DNA of 64,000 bases from SG8-30 sp963710135 (GCA_963710135.1 CAVPYY010000003.1:186001-250000); one strand, 5' to 3'; shown: positions 16,624 to 27,325, counted from the first letter of the stretch. Made by a program: numbers and translations. Notes: a model not told the origin generated them from the letters alone.

Positions 16624-19600
16624 GACGCCCGCCGTCGCTGCACCAGTGGCTCAAGCGCCTGCAGCAGCTGCGTTTCCTGGTACGGCTTGCCGAGATACTC
16701 GTCCACCCCCAGCTCGATGGCCCGGGCGCGATGCTTCTCGCCCACACGCGACGTGATCATCACGATGGGCACGTCCTTCAGTCGCGGGTCGTTGCGCACG
16801 TGGGAGGCCACTTCGTAGCCGTCCATGCGCGGCATCTCGATGTCGAGCAGGATCACGTCCGGCAGGTGATCCTGCAGGACACCGATGGCATCGAGACCAT
16901 CCTTGGCGGTCATGACGCGCATGCCGTTGCGCTCGAGCAGGCGCTGCGTGACCCGGCGCACCGTGATGGAATCGTCCACCACCAGCGCAAACACGCGGCG
17001 GTCGACACGCTCCTCGGTCTGCGCCGCCGAAGGCGTGCGTGCGCGCCACTCGGAACGGACCAGCGCGCCGACGTCGAGGATGACGCAGATGCGGCCGTCG
17101 CCCAGTATGGTGGCGCCCGAAACGCCGCGAATCCCCGCGATCTGCGGGCCCACTGCCTTGACCACAATCTCGCGGCTGCCCACCAGCTCGTCGGCGACGA
17201 TGCCGGTCGAGTGCTCACCGGCGCGCACCAGGATGATCGGCACCGCCGGGTCGTGCTCGGACGGCAGCGTAGTCGCCGCACCGACGAAGGCGCCCAGATG
17301 CTGGAAGCGGTACTTCTGGCCGCCGTACTCGAAGCCCGCCGACTCCTCGGCGAGCTGGCGCTGCACCTCGGCCGCAGGCACCCGCACCACGCCCTCGACC
17401 GTCGGCAGCGGCAGGGCGAAGAACTCGTCGCCGACCCGCACGACCAGCGCCTGGCCGATCGCCAGCGTGAACGGCAGCCGTACCGTGAAGGTCGCGCCGC
17501 GGCCCTCTTCCGACTCGATGAACAGCGCGCCGCCGAGCTTCTTGATCTCGGTCGCGACCACGTCCATGCCGACGCCACGACCGGCGGACTGGGTGAGCCG
17601 GGTGGCGGTCGAGAAGCCGGGCTCCAGGATCAGCTGCAGCGCCTGCTCGTCCGACAACTCCTGCTTGGGCTGGATGATGCCGAGCGCCGCGGCCTTCTCG
17701 CGCACCGCGCGCAGGTTGATGCCGGCGCCGTCGTCGGTCACGGTGATGACGACCTCCGAACCCTCGCGCCGCAGCTTCAGCTCGATGCGCCCCGCCTCGG
17801 GCTTGCCGCGCGCGGCGCGCTCGGCGGGCGTCTCGATGCCGTGCACTACCGCATTGCGCAGCAGGTGCTCGAACGGCGGCAGCATCCGCTCCAGCACCTG
17901 CCGGTCGAGCTCGCCCGAGGCGCCGGTCACGAACAGCTCGGCACGCTTGCCGCCCTCGGTCGCGGCCTGGCGCACGATGCGGGTCAGGCGCTGCACGTGG
18001 CGCTGGAATGGCACCATGCGCGTGCGCATCAGGCCGTTCTGCACATCCGAAATGACCCGCCCCTGCTGGATCAGCAGGTTCTGCGCCTCGCGCGTAAGCG
18101 TGGCCAGCAGGTTCTGCACGCTGCCGACGTCGGAGGCGGTTTCGGCCAGCGCGCGCGAGTACTGCTGGATGGTCGAGTAGCGGTCGAGCTCGAGCGGGTC
18201 GAAATCGTCGCGGCGCGGCGACTGATCGACGTGACGATGCAGGATCTGCGCCTCGGTCTCCATTTCCAGCTTGCGCAACTGTTCTTTCAGCCGCTGCACC
18301 ACGCGCCCGAGCTCGGTGAGGTTGAACTCCACCGACGACAGCTGCTGCTCGAGCCGCGAGCGGAAGATACTGACCTCACCCGCGTTGTTGAGCATGTCGT
18401 CGAGCAGCTCGGCATCGACGCGCGCCATCTCGGCCCGCTCCACCGGCCCATCGCGGCCCGGCAGGGTCGGCGCGGTCGGTGCCGGGGCACGTGCCACGCT
18501 CTGCGGCTCGGGCTCAGGCGGCGCCTGTTCGGCCGCTTGCAGCCCGGCCGATGGTGGCTCGAGATCGACGTAGGGATCCTCCATCGCGGCCGCCGCGGGT
18601 TCGGGCTCGGGCTCGACCGGGGGCTGCGGTGTCTCGATGACCGGGGCGGGCGTCGCGCCGCTGGCCACCAGCCGGATGCGGGTGATGAGATCGCGCGCCG
18701 GCTGCACGGGACGGCCCGCGTTGACGAAATCGCGCATGCGGCTGAGTTCGTCGAGCGTCGCCTGGACGACATCGAAGGTCCGCTGCTCCAGCGGCGCGCT
18801 GCCCGCGCCCACCTGGGTCAGCAGCGATTCGAGCTCATGGCTCAGATCGCCCATCGCGCCGATGCCGGCCATCCGCGCGCCACCCTTGATGGTGTGCAGC
18901 ACGCGCTGCAGCTCGACCACGTGGTCGCGACTGCCGCGCTCGGCGCGCAGTGCGCCGAGGGAGCCGTCCGCCGCCTCGAGCAGCTCGGTGGCCTCCTCGC
19001 TGAAAATGGCCGCGATGTCCGGGTCGTAGTCGGTGTCGGCCACGGCTTCCGCTGGCGTGGCCTCGGCCACCGCTTCGGGAGCGGCTTCGGGCGCGGGGGG
19101 AACGTCGGCCTGCTCGGCGCCGCGCTCGGTCGCCGCATCGCTCGCGCCGTAGGGCACCAGTCCTTCGACCGGCGGCTGATACGGCTCGGGCTGCAACAGA
19201 CGGTCGAAACCTTCCCCGGGGGGTGCGGTCGACGCCTTGGGCGTGACCGTGATCGCCGGTATCAGGTGATCGATACGGAATCGCTCGGGTTCCGGTTCGG
19301 GTGCCGGCTCCGGCTCGGGCTCCGGCTCGGGTTCGGGTTCCGGTTCGGGTTCGGGCTCGGCCGCGATGGCCTGCTCGAGGGCCAGATCATGCGCACCGAT
19401 CTGCGCGATCACGTGCTCGATGTTGCGGAAGAATCCGCTGCTCTCGTTGATGTGCTCGAGGATGTCCTCGAACGACTCGACCGCATCGGCCAGGGTCGAG
19501 AGCGTGTCCGCGTCGAACGCACGGTCGTGATCGAACAGGCGGCTCAACCAGCGGTGCAGTGGCTCGGCCAGCCGCACGCAGTGGCGCGCCTGCGCCGTAC

Positions 19601-22206
19601 GCGATGCGCCGCGCAGCGTATGGCAGGCGCGATACAGCTCCTCGGTCACCAGGTGGGGGCCCGGCGTCGTCCACGCGCTGCGCAGGAACGAGCGCATCAC
19701 CTCGAGGTGCGCCTGCATCTCCTTGCGGTAGATGTCCTGCAGCGAGTAGTCGATGACTGGCGCCGGTTCTTCCTCGGCTGGCGCGGCGGTCGGCTCCATG
19801 CCGGGCGCCGGTGACGGCTCGGCCTCATGCGTCTGCGCTGTCGCAGCTACCGGCTCGGGCACGCCGGGCTGCGCGGGCTCGGCGGCCAGCGCCTCGGGTT
19901 CGTTGGGCTCCGCGGCGGCTGCGGGCGCGGCCGCCTGCGCCGCGGCCGGCGCCGCCGGGAGCGGTTCGCCGATGGCGCGGGCCCGCGCGGAGATCTGCGC
20001 GGCGGACGCCGCGGCGGGCTCGCCGCGTTCGAATGCATCGATCAGCGCCGGCAGCTCGTCGACCGCCTCGCCGAGCAGCGTCATGATCGCACCGGAGCGC
20101 TCACGGGTGCCGTCGATGAGCCGGTTCAGCAGGCTCTCCACCGACCAGGCGAAATCACTGAGCGCCGCGGCGCCCACCATGCGGCCGCTGCCCTTCAGCG
20201 TGTGGAAGGCGCGGCGGATGCGCACCAGCGCTTCGCGGTCATCGGCGTGCTCGCTCCACTGCGGGAACAGGCCCTTGATGACCTCGATCTCCTCGCGCGC
20301 CTCCTCGACGAAGACGCCGAGCAGCTCCGTATCCGGCAGTTCGTGCTCGCCAGTGGTCGCGGGCGACGGCGGCGGCGAGCCGGCCGGCAACTTCACGACG
20401 AGCGTGGTGTCGACCTGCGGCATCTCGCGATCCAGCACGACGGTCGGCTCGTACTGCTCCGGCGTCGCCGCCGCGAGCTTGGCCGAGGCCGCATCCAGCA
20501 CGGCGGCCGGCGGGGGGACGGCGTCGTCGATCGCCGCCAGGCAGCGCTCGGCATTGTCCAGCATGTACCAGGGGTCGCCGCGGCCGGCCTGCAGCGTGTC
20601 CATGTAGTACTCGACGCTGACCACGGCGTCAGCGAGCCGATCCACCAGCTCCGGCGGCGGGGGCGCGGCATTGGGCTGCATCAGCAAGGTGATCTTCTCG
20701 ACCACCCTCTCGGTGATCTCGACCGCGCGGGACTTGCCGAGCATCAGCAGACCGGAAGTGATGCCGCGCGCCAGACCGGGCACCGCATCGATTCCCGCCG
20801 TGGTCGGTTCGGGCTGCAGCGACTGCAGCACCAGGTCCTTGATGCGCGCTAGGTTGACCGCGCATTCGCGCAGCACCGCGCCGGCGACCTGGCGGAACTC
20901 GGGATCGTCGATCACCCCCGGCGTCGGCGCGCCCGGCGGCATGATCATCCGGACCAGTGAATCGTCGAGACTGTCTTCGACGCTGATCAGCGCGGCGGCA
21001 ATGCCGATCAGGGTGTCGGGCTCCGGGGTGATGCGCCGCCCGACCACGTCCACCAGCTTGCCGAGCTCCGCCTGGACCTGCTCGCGCAGCGAGCCGAGCC
21101 CCAGCACCGCGAGCGTGTCACCGATCTTCTTCAGCAATTCGACCTGCGGCCCAAGTTCCTCGGGCTGGCCGCCCTTGCGGCTGAAGATGTCGAGCGCATC
21201 CTTGACGCGCTCGAGGTCCTCCTTGATCGCCGCCGCCACGGTATGCATCAGCTTGACGGACGGAGCCGACAGCGAGTCGCGCTCCTGTTCGATCGACTCG
21301 TCCACGGGCAGCAGCTCATCGAGCCGGAAGGAGGCGCGCACCGCGCTCACCCGTTCGCCGTCACCGCCGGCCCGGGCGACGTAATACAGCAGGTTGTTGA
21401 TCAGATCGAGCGGCGGGTTCTCGGCGTAGCGCTGCTCGCCCGATTCGTACAGCCGCTTCAACTCCCGGTCCGCCTGGCCCAGCAGGCGCTTCACCGACGC
21501 ACCGTCGACCAGCGCACCCGACTTCATCGCCTCGATGACCGCGCCGACCACCCACCACAGCTGGAACACCGGCCGCGTCGTCGCCACCGACTCGAGCCTG
21601 GCCGCGGCCTGCGCCAGCACGTCGAGGTGCTCGTTGGCGTCCGCGCCCCGGAGCAGCCCGAGCAACGCCAGCTGGAACCTGGGACGCAGGCGCCGCGCCC
21701 ACTGCGGGACGGTCAGCGCCGACTCGTCCGGCGCCGGCGAGCGCGGCACGCGGGTCGCGCTCCGAAGTCAGGTTCAGCGACAGCAGGGTGCCTTCGGAAA
21801 GCAGCGACGCGCCGCGGACGGCGCGCAGGTCGTTGAGCAAGGGCAGCACGACCAGCGGCAGGTCACGCCCGCCGCCGAGCACCCTCTCCAGGTAAGCGGG
21901 CAGCTGGACCAGCGCGCGCATCAGCGCGTCGAGACCTTCGGCTCGCTGACGGGAGTCGCCGCTCTTGGCCAGGAACGAGGCCGCGAGCTCCATTTCCTCG
22001 GCCAGCAGCGCTGCGCCGTAGATCTCCACGACACGCAACACGCCGCGGGTCTGGCGCAGCAGGTCGGCGACGTGGGCCAGGGGCGCCGCGTCGCCCGGCC
22101 GCTCGGCCGATGCCTCGAGCGCCACCCTCGCCTGGTTCAGCGTCGCGCCCAGCTCGGTCGCGACGATTTCCAGAGCCTGGGGACTGGCTGCGTTCATCTC
22201 CGACAC
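16620..22206 (-). CDS. chpA: Hybrid chemotaxis kinase ChpA/PilL (one +1 frameshift)
   Basis: This is the central histidine kinase of twitching-motility chemotaxis, about 1861 residues once one extra base near 21755 is removed. Before the shift the frame gives an N-terminal helical part. After it come several Hpt domains (HTLKGSGRMVGAAALSDFA, CHTLRGASRTAQARH, LHTIKGGARMAGIGAMG) joined by Pro/Glu-rich linkers, one an EP dipeptide run encoded near 19290-19360. Then follow dimerisation, an ATPase (LLRNAVVHGIETPAERAA, SAGRGVGMDVVATEIKKLG), a CheW-like domain and a receiver (ALVVDDSITVRRV, VILLDIEMPRMDGYE). I take GTG 22206 as start because AGGGGG lies 10 bases upstream; ATG 22197 is the alternative. 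The shift may be a sequencing error. Confidence 0.88.
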
Positions 22207-22212
22207 GCCGGC

Positions 22213-24294
22213 TCAGCCCCCTGCCGACGCGCGCTTCGGCGGACGCCCGGCGGTCGGTGACAAGGCCGCCGCGACACCCTTCTTCGGCGTCGTGGCCCGC
22301 GGCGTGTCCTGCGGCAGGCGGAAGCCGCTGACCGAGCGGCGCAGCTGCGCGGACAGCTCTGCCAGACGGCCGATCGCGCCGGAGGTCGCGCTGGTGTTGT
22401 CCGCGGACTGCTGCGAGATCTCGCGCAGCACCTGCATGGTGCGGGTGATGTCCGAGGACGCCGCGGCCTGCTGGCGCGCACTGCCGGAAATGTTCTGCAC
22501 CAGTTGCGCGATCTGGTTGGAGACGTCCTCGATCTCCCCAAGCGCCGCACCCGCGTTCTCGGCCAGCAGCGCGCCGCCCACCACGTCAGTGGTGGTCCGC
22601 TCCATCGACACGACCGCTTCATTCGTGTCGCTCTGAATGGTGCGCACCAGCACCTCGATCTGCCGCGTGGCATGGCCGGCGCGCTCCGCCAGCCGCTGCA
22701 CTTCGTCCGCGACCACCGCGAAGCCGCGCCCGGCCTCGCCCGCCATCGACGCCTGGATGGACGCGTTCAGCGCGAGAATGTTGGTCTGCTCGGCGATGTC
22801 GTTGATCAGCTCGACGATGTTGCCGATCTCCTGGGAACTCTCGCCGAGACGCTTGATGCGCTTGGAGGTGTCCTGGATGGTCTCGCGGATGACGTTCATG
22901 CCGTCGATCGTGCGTCGCACCGCACTGCCGCCCTTGTGGGAGACGTCCACTGCATGGCGCGCCACGTCCGAGCAGCGCTCGGCGTTGCCGGAGACCTCCT
23001 CGATCGAGGTCGCCATGGCGGTCACCGCATCGGTGGCGGTGGCCACCTGGCGCGACTGCGCGATGCTGGCCTTGGCAAGATGGCCCGCGGCGGCCTGGGT
23101 CTGCCGCGCTGCGCCATCGAGCTGCACCGCGGTCTCGTTGATGGTCGCCACCAGCTCGCGCAACGCCTCGATCGCGTAGTTCACCGCGTCGGCGATGGCG
23201 CCCGTGATGTCGTCCGTGACGCTCGCCTGGACCGTCAGGTCGCCGTCGGCGAGGCTCGACATCTCGTCGAGCAGCCTGAGGATCGCCTCCTGGTTGCGCT
23301 GGCCCTTGCGGGACTGTTCCGCGGCCGCACGCCGCAGTGCCGACCCCGAGAACCATGCGACCAGCGCCGCAATCAGCGCCAGCAGCGCGAGCGCCACCGC
23401 GGCCAGTGCCGGATACGGGCCGGCGAACACCGACGACGCCTCGCCCTGGCCCGCATTGAGACGCGCGTAGGCGGCCTCCGCCACGCCGGCCAGATCGGCA
23501 CCGGCCCGCTCGGCCGCCCCGACGCGCTCGGCCCGGCTCAGTGCGCCACGCACGCGCTGCTCGAAGATGTTGAATTCGGACCGCGCCGCGGTCAGTCGCA
23601 TCGCCGCTTCACCTTCCACGGCGGTGACGCCGGCGCCCGCATCCTCGCCGGCGAGGCCGGCGAGAAACTGGCCGAGCAGCGCGGTGTTGTCGGCGATACG
23701 GCGGGCGATCGCGGCGGTATCGCCGCTGCCCGCGGCGATCTGGCGCAGATCCTCGCCGGTACGCTGCGCGACCGACTCGAAACGCGGCAAGGCGCGCAGC
23801 GCCACCAGGCCGCCCGGGGCCGCGACCGCGTCACCGGTCGCCGCCAGCATGCGCTCCAGCGCCGCGCGCGCTTCGCCGGCCAGCTTGGCGAGCTCCGCCG
23901 CGTTGCTCTGGCCGCCCAGCAGGGCGGTGGTGCCGTCGAGCAGCGCCTGCCAGCCGGGGTCGCCCGCGAGGCGCTCGGCGCTTGGACTGCCCAGCGCCGC
24001 GAAGGCGCCACGTCCGGACTCGATCTCGTCGATGACCGCCGCCAGCGCGTCGCGTGACTCGCCCAGCCGCTGCATGGCCAGCTGGTCGCCGCGGGCAGCG
24101 GCGGCCGACTGCGCCGGCAGCAGCGCCGCAAGGCGGGTCAGTTCAGCCACGTGCCGCTGATAGGCACGCTCGTCCTGCTGCATCCGGGCGGCGGCAACCA
24201 GCAGCAGCGCGGCGACCACCAGCAGCGCGAGCCCCGCCCCCAGGAACATGGGCAAAGACCGCGCCGCCCGCTGCTTGTCGAACCAGTTGCCCAT
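22213..24294 (-). CDS. pilJ: Pilus methyl-accepting chemotaxis protein PilJ
   Basis: The 693-residue receptor has a first membrane helix at ~15-35 (MFLGAGLALLVVAALLLVAA), a long periplasmic part to ~305, and a second helix at ~310-335. The cytoplasmic signalling domain has its hairpin tip at EQTNILALNASIQASMAGE. PilJ senses surface contact or pilus state and passes it through PilI/ChpC to ChpA. It lies between pilI and chpA. The C-terminal tail is Lys/Arg/Pro-rich. Confidence 0.92.
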   Translation of the reverse strand: MGNWFDKQRAARSLPMFLGAGLALLVVAALLLVAAARMQQDERAYQRHVAELTRLAALLPAQSAAAARGDQLAMQRLGESRDALAAVIDEIESGRGAFAALGSPSAERLAGDPGWQALLDGTTALLGGQSNAAELAKLAGEARAALERMLAATGDAVAAPGGLVALRALPRFESVAQRTGEDLRQIAAGSGDTAAIARRIADNTALLGQFLAGLAGEDAGAGVTAVEGEAAMRLTAARSEFNIFEQRVRGALSRAERVGAAERAGADLAGVAEAAYARLNAGQGEASSVFAGPYPALAAVALALLALIAALVAWFSGSALRRAAAEQSRKGQRNQEAILRLLDEMSSLADGDLTVQASVTDDITGAIADAVNYAIEALRELVATINETAVQLDGAARQTQAAAGHLAKASIAQSRQVATATDAVTAMATSIEEVSGNAERCSDVARHAVDVSHKGGSAVRRTIDGMNVIRETIQDTSKRIKRLGESSQEIGNIVELINDIAEQTNILALNASIQASMAGEAGRGFAVVADEVQRLAERAGHATRQIEVLVRTIQSDTNEAVVSMERTTTDVVGGALLAENAGAALGEIEDVSNQIAQLVQNISGSARQQAAASSDITRTMQVLREISQQSADNTSATSGAIGRLAELSAQLRRSVSGFRLPQDTPRATTPKKGVAAALSPTAGRPPKRASAGG

Positions 24295-24325
24295 GTAAAG
24301 TCTTCTCCCCCGGGGTGTCGCCGGC

Positions 24326-24886
24326 TCAGGTCGCGCCTTGCAGGAAGGCCGGACTCTCGACCAGCTTTCTCAGGCTGAATACCGGCCAGCCCTCGCTGCC
24401 GCGCCGGAACGAGCCGGCGAGGTAACGCTCGCAGCGAATCATGGTCGGCGGCGACTCCGCATTGAATTCGGCCTCATTGAAGCGGCGGAACCCCAGCACC
24501 TCGTCGACCAGCAGGCCTGCCGGAATCTCGCGATGATTGACCACGATCACCCTCGTATTGCGTGTCGGTTGGGTCTCGCCGCTGCCCAGGTACTGCTTGA
24601 GGTCGATCACCGGCAGCAGTTGTCCCCGCACGTTGGCCAGCCCGCGAATCCACTCCCGCGCCCCCGGTACGCGCGTCACGGGGCTCGGCACGCCCATGAC
24701 CTCGCGGGCCTCGTCGCGCGCCACCAGAAAGGTCTCCCCACCCATGCGGAAGGCGACGCCGATCCAGGCCTGCTCATTGGCCGACTCGCGCGCCCCCAGC
24801 GCCGCGGCGCGCGCACGCCGCTCGAGCTCGAGCAGCATCTCGAACGGCTGCTGACGAAGTGACCTGAGGCTTGCGGCCGGCTGCAT
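24326..24886 (-). CDS. pilI: CheW-like adaptor PilI
   Basis: The protein has about 186 residues with a CheW domain from residue ~40 (WIGVAFRMGGETFLVARDE, RGLANVRGQLLPVIDLKQY). PilI couples receptor PilJ to kinase ChpA. ATG 24886 is chosen; GTG 24889 directly before it is an equal alternative and would start 2 bases after the pilH stop. No methyltransferase pilK is found between pilJ and chpA. Confidence 0.87.
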   Translation of the reverse strand: MQPAASLRSLRQQPFEMLLELERRARAAALGARESANEQAWIGVAFRMGGETFLVARDEAREVMGVPSPVTRVPGAREWIRGLANVRGQLLPVIDLKQYLGSGETQPTRNTRVIVVNHREIPAGLLVDEVLGFRRFNEAEFNAESPPTMIRCERYLAGSFRRGSEGWPVFSLRKLVESPAFLQGAT

Positions 24887-24890
24887 CACG

Positions 24891-25259
24891 TCAGCCCGAC
24901 AGCAAAGCCGCCTGCGCCTTCTCCAGCAGTTGCTCGGAACTCACCGGTTTGACCAGGTAGTCGACGGCGCCCTGCCGCATTCCCCAGACCCGATCGCTCT
25001 CCTGACTCTTGCTCGACACCATGATGACCGGGATCGCACGCGTGTCCGGGTCCGCGGCCAGCGAGCGCGTGGCCCTGAAGCCGTCCATGCCGGGCATGAC
25101 GATGTCCATGAAGATAAGGTCCGGGTGCATGTCCTTGGCGAGCCGCAACGCCTCGGCGCCGTCGGAGGCGACCGCAATGCGGAATCCGGCCTTTTCCAGG
25201 ACCTTCTTCATCTGCGAGATCTCGGTCGGCGAATCGTCCACGATCAGGATCAACGCCAT
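24891..25259 (-). CDS. pilH: Twitching-motility response regulator PilH
   Basis: The 122-residue protein is a single receiver domain: acidic pair in LILIVDDSPTEISQM, phosphoacceptor Asp in LIFMDIVMPGMDGFRA, and the conserved Lys in DYLVKPVSSEQLL. PilH is the receiver linked to pilus retraction control. The start is ATG 25259; the upstream open frame lies in pilG. It is the second gene of the operon. Confidence 0.9.
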   Translation of the reverse strand: MALILIVDDSPTEISQMKKVLEKAGFRIAVASDGAEALRLAKDMHPDLIFMDIVMPGMDGFRATRSLAADPDTRAIPVIMVSSKSQESDRVWGMRQGAVDYLVKPVSSEQLLEKAQAALLSG

Positions 25260-25290
25260 GACTGTGCCCCCGTGTCCCCGTCTGGCCCGC

Positions 25291-25710
25291 TCAGCGCCGC
25301 ACGTGCTGCTCGATGGCCGATAGCAGTTCGTCGCGCGTGAACGGCTTGGTGAGATAGTGCTCCGAGCCGACGATCCGGCCCCGCGCACGGTCGAACAAGC
25401 CGTCCTTGCTCGACAACATGATTACCGGAATGGTCCTGAAGACCTTGTTGTGCTTGATCAGCGAGCACGTCTGGTACCCGTCGAGCCGCGGCATCATGAT
25501 GTCCACAAAGACGATGTCGGGCTGATGGTCCGCAACCTTGGCGAGGGCATCGAAGCCGTCCACCGCGGTGAAAACCTCGCAACCCTCCTTGGCGAGAAGC
25601 GTCTCCGCCGTGCGCCTGATCGTCTTGCTGTCATCGATCACCAGCACCTTCAGGCCCTGGAGTCGTGACCCCGTTCCGGCGCCAGCAGTCGCGGCGGCTA
25701 CACCTTCCAT
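25291..25710 (-). CDS. pilG: Twitching-motility response regulator PilG
   Basis: The 139-residue receiver has VLVIDDSKTIRRTAETLL near residue 22, phosphoacceptor Asp in IVFVDIMMPRLDGYQ and Lys in HYLTKPFTRDELL. PilG signals pilus extension. A perfect GGAGGTGA lies 5-6 bases before ATG 25710, which fixes the start. First gene of pilG-pilH-pilI-pilJ-chpA-chpC, transcribed away from gshB. Confidence 0.92.
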   Translation of the reverse strand: MEGVAAATAGAGTGSRLQGLKVLVIDDSKTIRRTAETLLAKEGCEVFTAVDGFDALAKVADHQPDIVFVDIMMPRLDGYQTCSLIKHNKVFRTIPVIMLSSKDGLFDRARGRIVGSEHYLTKPFTRDELLSAIEQHVRR

Positions 25711-25934
25711 CAATCACCTCCGGGCCCGGCAACGTGGCGGCCGGACGCTCGCGTGCCACGCCGAAAGACGGGCCTCAAGCACGTCGCCGGAGCGGCTCTC
25801 TTTTAACATATCGGCGACGGACCCGCCACGCGGTCAGGACCGGTCGACGGCCAGCACAGGTGTACTATGTCGCCACCCCCCAAGGGGGTCGACCCACGTC
25901 ACATTCCCGTGAATCCGTCGCCCAGGAGTTGCCG
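25711..25934. promoter_or_regulatory. Divergent promoter region pilG / gshB
   Basis: This 224-base gap separates divergent starts. For gshB, TGTACTAT at 25861-25868 resembles a -10 box with a leading TG. For pilG, an A/T-rich stretch TTTTAACATA at 25801 could serve on the other strand. I find no convincing -35 boxes. Confidence 0.35.
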
Positions 25935-26891
25935 ATGGCAGACCGACCGCGCCTGGCCGTCCTGATGGACCCCATTCAGTCCATCAATCCGGCCAAGGAC
26001 TCCACCCTGGCCATGATGCTGGCCGCGCAGGCCCGCGGCCTGGAACTGTTCTATCTCGAGCAGCGCCACCTCTGGGTCCGCGACGGCGTGGCCATGGCCC
26101 GCCTGCACGCCGTCGAAGTGCGCGATGACCCGCGCAACTGGTTCACGCTGGGCGAACCGGTGGTCCAGCCGCTGGCGGCGGTGGACGCGGTGCTGATGCG
26201 CAAGGATCCTCCGTTCGACACGGAGTACATCTACACCACCTATCTGCTGGAGCGCGCCGAAACCGCCGGGACCCTGGTCGTGAACAGCCCGCAGGGGCTG
26301 CGCGACATGAACGAGAAGGTCTACACAGCCTGGTTCCCGGAGTGCTGCGCGCCGACGCTGATCAGCCGCGACATGGGCGACATGAAGGCATTCCTGGCCG
26401 AGCATGGCCGGGCCGTGTGCAAGCCGCTGCACGGCATGGGCGGTCGTTCCATCTTCGTGCTCGAGAAGGGCGACAAGAACGCCAACGTCGTGTTCGAAAC
26501 GCTGACGGACTACGGCTCGCGCTATGCGATCGTGCAGCGCTATATCCCCGAGATCGTCGAGACCGGCGATTCGCGCATCCTGCTCGTGGACGGCGAGCCG
26601 GTCGACCACGCCCTCGCCCGGATCCCGCCCGCCGGCGACAATCGCGGCAACCTCGCCGCGGGCGCGCAGGGAAAGGGCCGCGAACTGACCGACCGCGATC
26701 GTTGGGTCTGCGCGCAGATCGGCCCGGTCATGCGCGAGCACGGGATGCTGTTCGTGGGCCTCGACGTCATCGGCGGCTTCGTCACGGAGATCAACGTCAC
26801 CAGCCCGACCGGCATCCGGGAGCTCGAGAAGCAGTACAAGATCGACATCGCCGGGCGGCTGATCGAGTCGATCGTCAAGCGCCTCGGCTGA
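25935..26891 (+). CDS. gshB: Glutathione synthetase GshB
   Basis: This 318-residue ATP-grasp ligase joins gamma-glutamylcysteine and glycine in the second step of glutathione synthesis. It shows the prokaryotic opening LAVLMDPIQSINPAKDSTL, the ATP-binding HGMGGRSIFVL near residue 163, and the metal site FVTEINVTSPTGIRELE near residue 280. AGGAG lies 8 bases before ATG 25935. Downstream lies the palindrome cluster, not a gene. Confidence 0.95.
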   Translation: MADRPRLAVLMDPIQSINPAKDSTLAMMLAAQARGLELFYLEQRHLWVRDGVAMARLHAVEVRDDPRNWFTLGEPVVQPLAAVDAVLMRKDPPFDTEYIYTTYLLERAETAGTLVVNSPQGLRDMNEKVYTAWFPECCAPTLISRDMGDMKAFLAEHGRAVCKPLHGMGGRSIFVLEKGDKNANVVFETLTDYGSRYAIVQRYIPEIVETGDSRILLVDGEPVDHALARIPPAGDNRGNLAAGAQGKGRELTDRDRWVCAQIGPVMREHGMLFVGLDVIGGFVTEINVTSPTGIRELEKQYKIDIAGRLIESIVKRLG

Positions 26892-26899
26892 GGCACCAC

Positions 26900-27078
26900 G
26901 CGGGGACTGTCCCCCGATGCGGCACTGCCGTTGGGGACTGTCCCGCAGGGGACTGTCCCCGTTGTGGCACCCTCACTGTCCCCGCAGGGGACTGTCCCCT
27001 GATGCCCCACCGCCGTGGGGACTGTCCCCGGATAAGGCACTGTCGTGGGGACTGTCCCCGTAGGGGACTGTCCCCGTA
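26900..27078. repeat. Array of GGGGACTGTCCCC palindromes (left block)
   Basis: I count eight copies of the 13-bp palindrome GGGGACTGTCCCC or close variants, one of them cut (CCTCACTGTCCCCG near 26971). Spacers of 2-25 bases often include GCGGCAC or AAGGCAC. Units differ at the edges more than in the core. There is no coding potential of note. The layout resembles clustered REP sequences. Confidence 0.7.
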
Positions 27079-27092
27079 GCGGCACCCGTCAC

Positions 27093-27206
27093 GGCATCCC
27101 GCGGAACGGTGGCAGTGCGCGGGTCTCTCTACTCCTGTAGAGCCCCTTGCTCGCTCCGCCGAGCCAAAGTCGCTCGCAAGAGGCCTACAGTCGTCCTCGA
27201 CCCGCG
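27093..27206 (+). repeat. 114-bp structured repeat, copy A
   Basis: The element starts at GGCATCCCGCGGAACGG and ends at CCTCGACCCGCG. It contains an imperfect hairpin, CTGTAGAGCCCCTTGC at 27135-27150 with GCAAGAGGCCTACAG at 27176-27190, around a loop holding GAGCCAAAG. Copy B at 53674-53787 is the same length in inverse orientation with five differences by my reading. Palindrome arrays lie on both sides. Confidence 0.75.
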
Positions 27207-27238
27207 CGACGGGCAGTCACCCTTGGCAAGGAACGCCG

Positions 27239-27325
27239 TGGGGACTGTCCCCGCAGGGGACTGTCCCCGTTGCGGCACCTCGACTGTCCCCGCAGGGGAC
27301 TGTCACCGTTGCGGCATCCCGCGGT
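27239..27325. repeat. Array of GGGGACTGTCCCC palindromes (right block)
   Basis: Four more palindrome units lie here, one cut (CTCGACTGTCCCCG) and one with a changed base (GGGGACTGTCACC). They are followed at 27311 by GCGGCATCCCGCGG, the same motif that opens copy A. The block therefore looks like a partial second round of the same unit. The rest up to 27380 holds nothing I recognise. Confidence 0.65.

Noticed and set aside
19290..19370. Run of GGCTCG/GGTTCC-type hexamers as a DNA tandem repeat of interest
   Set aside because: It encodes a Glu-Pro linker between Hpt domains of ChpA, common in this protein and free to vary.
16731..19814. Plus-strand frame of 1027 codons
   Set aside because: It lies wholly antisense to chpA and shows the usual His/Arg/Gly-rich composition of a shadow frame in GC-rich DNA.
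26900..27325. CRISPR array
   Set aside because: Units are only 13 bp and palindromic, spacers are of uneven length and partly repeat each other, and no cas gene is present.
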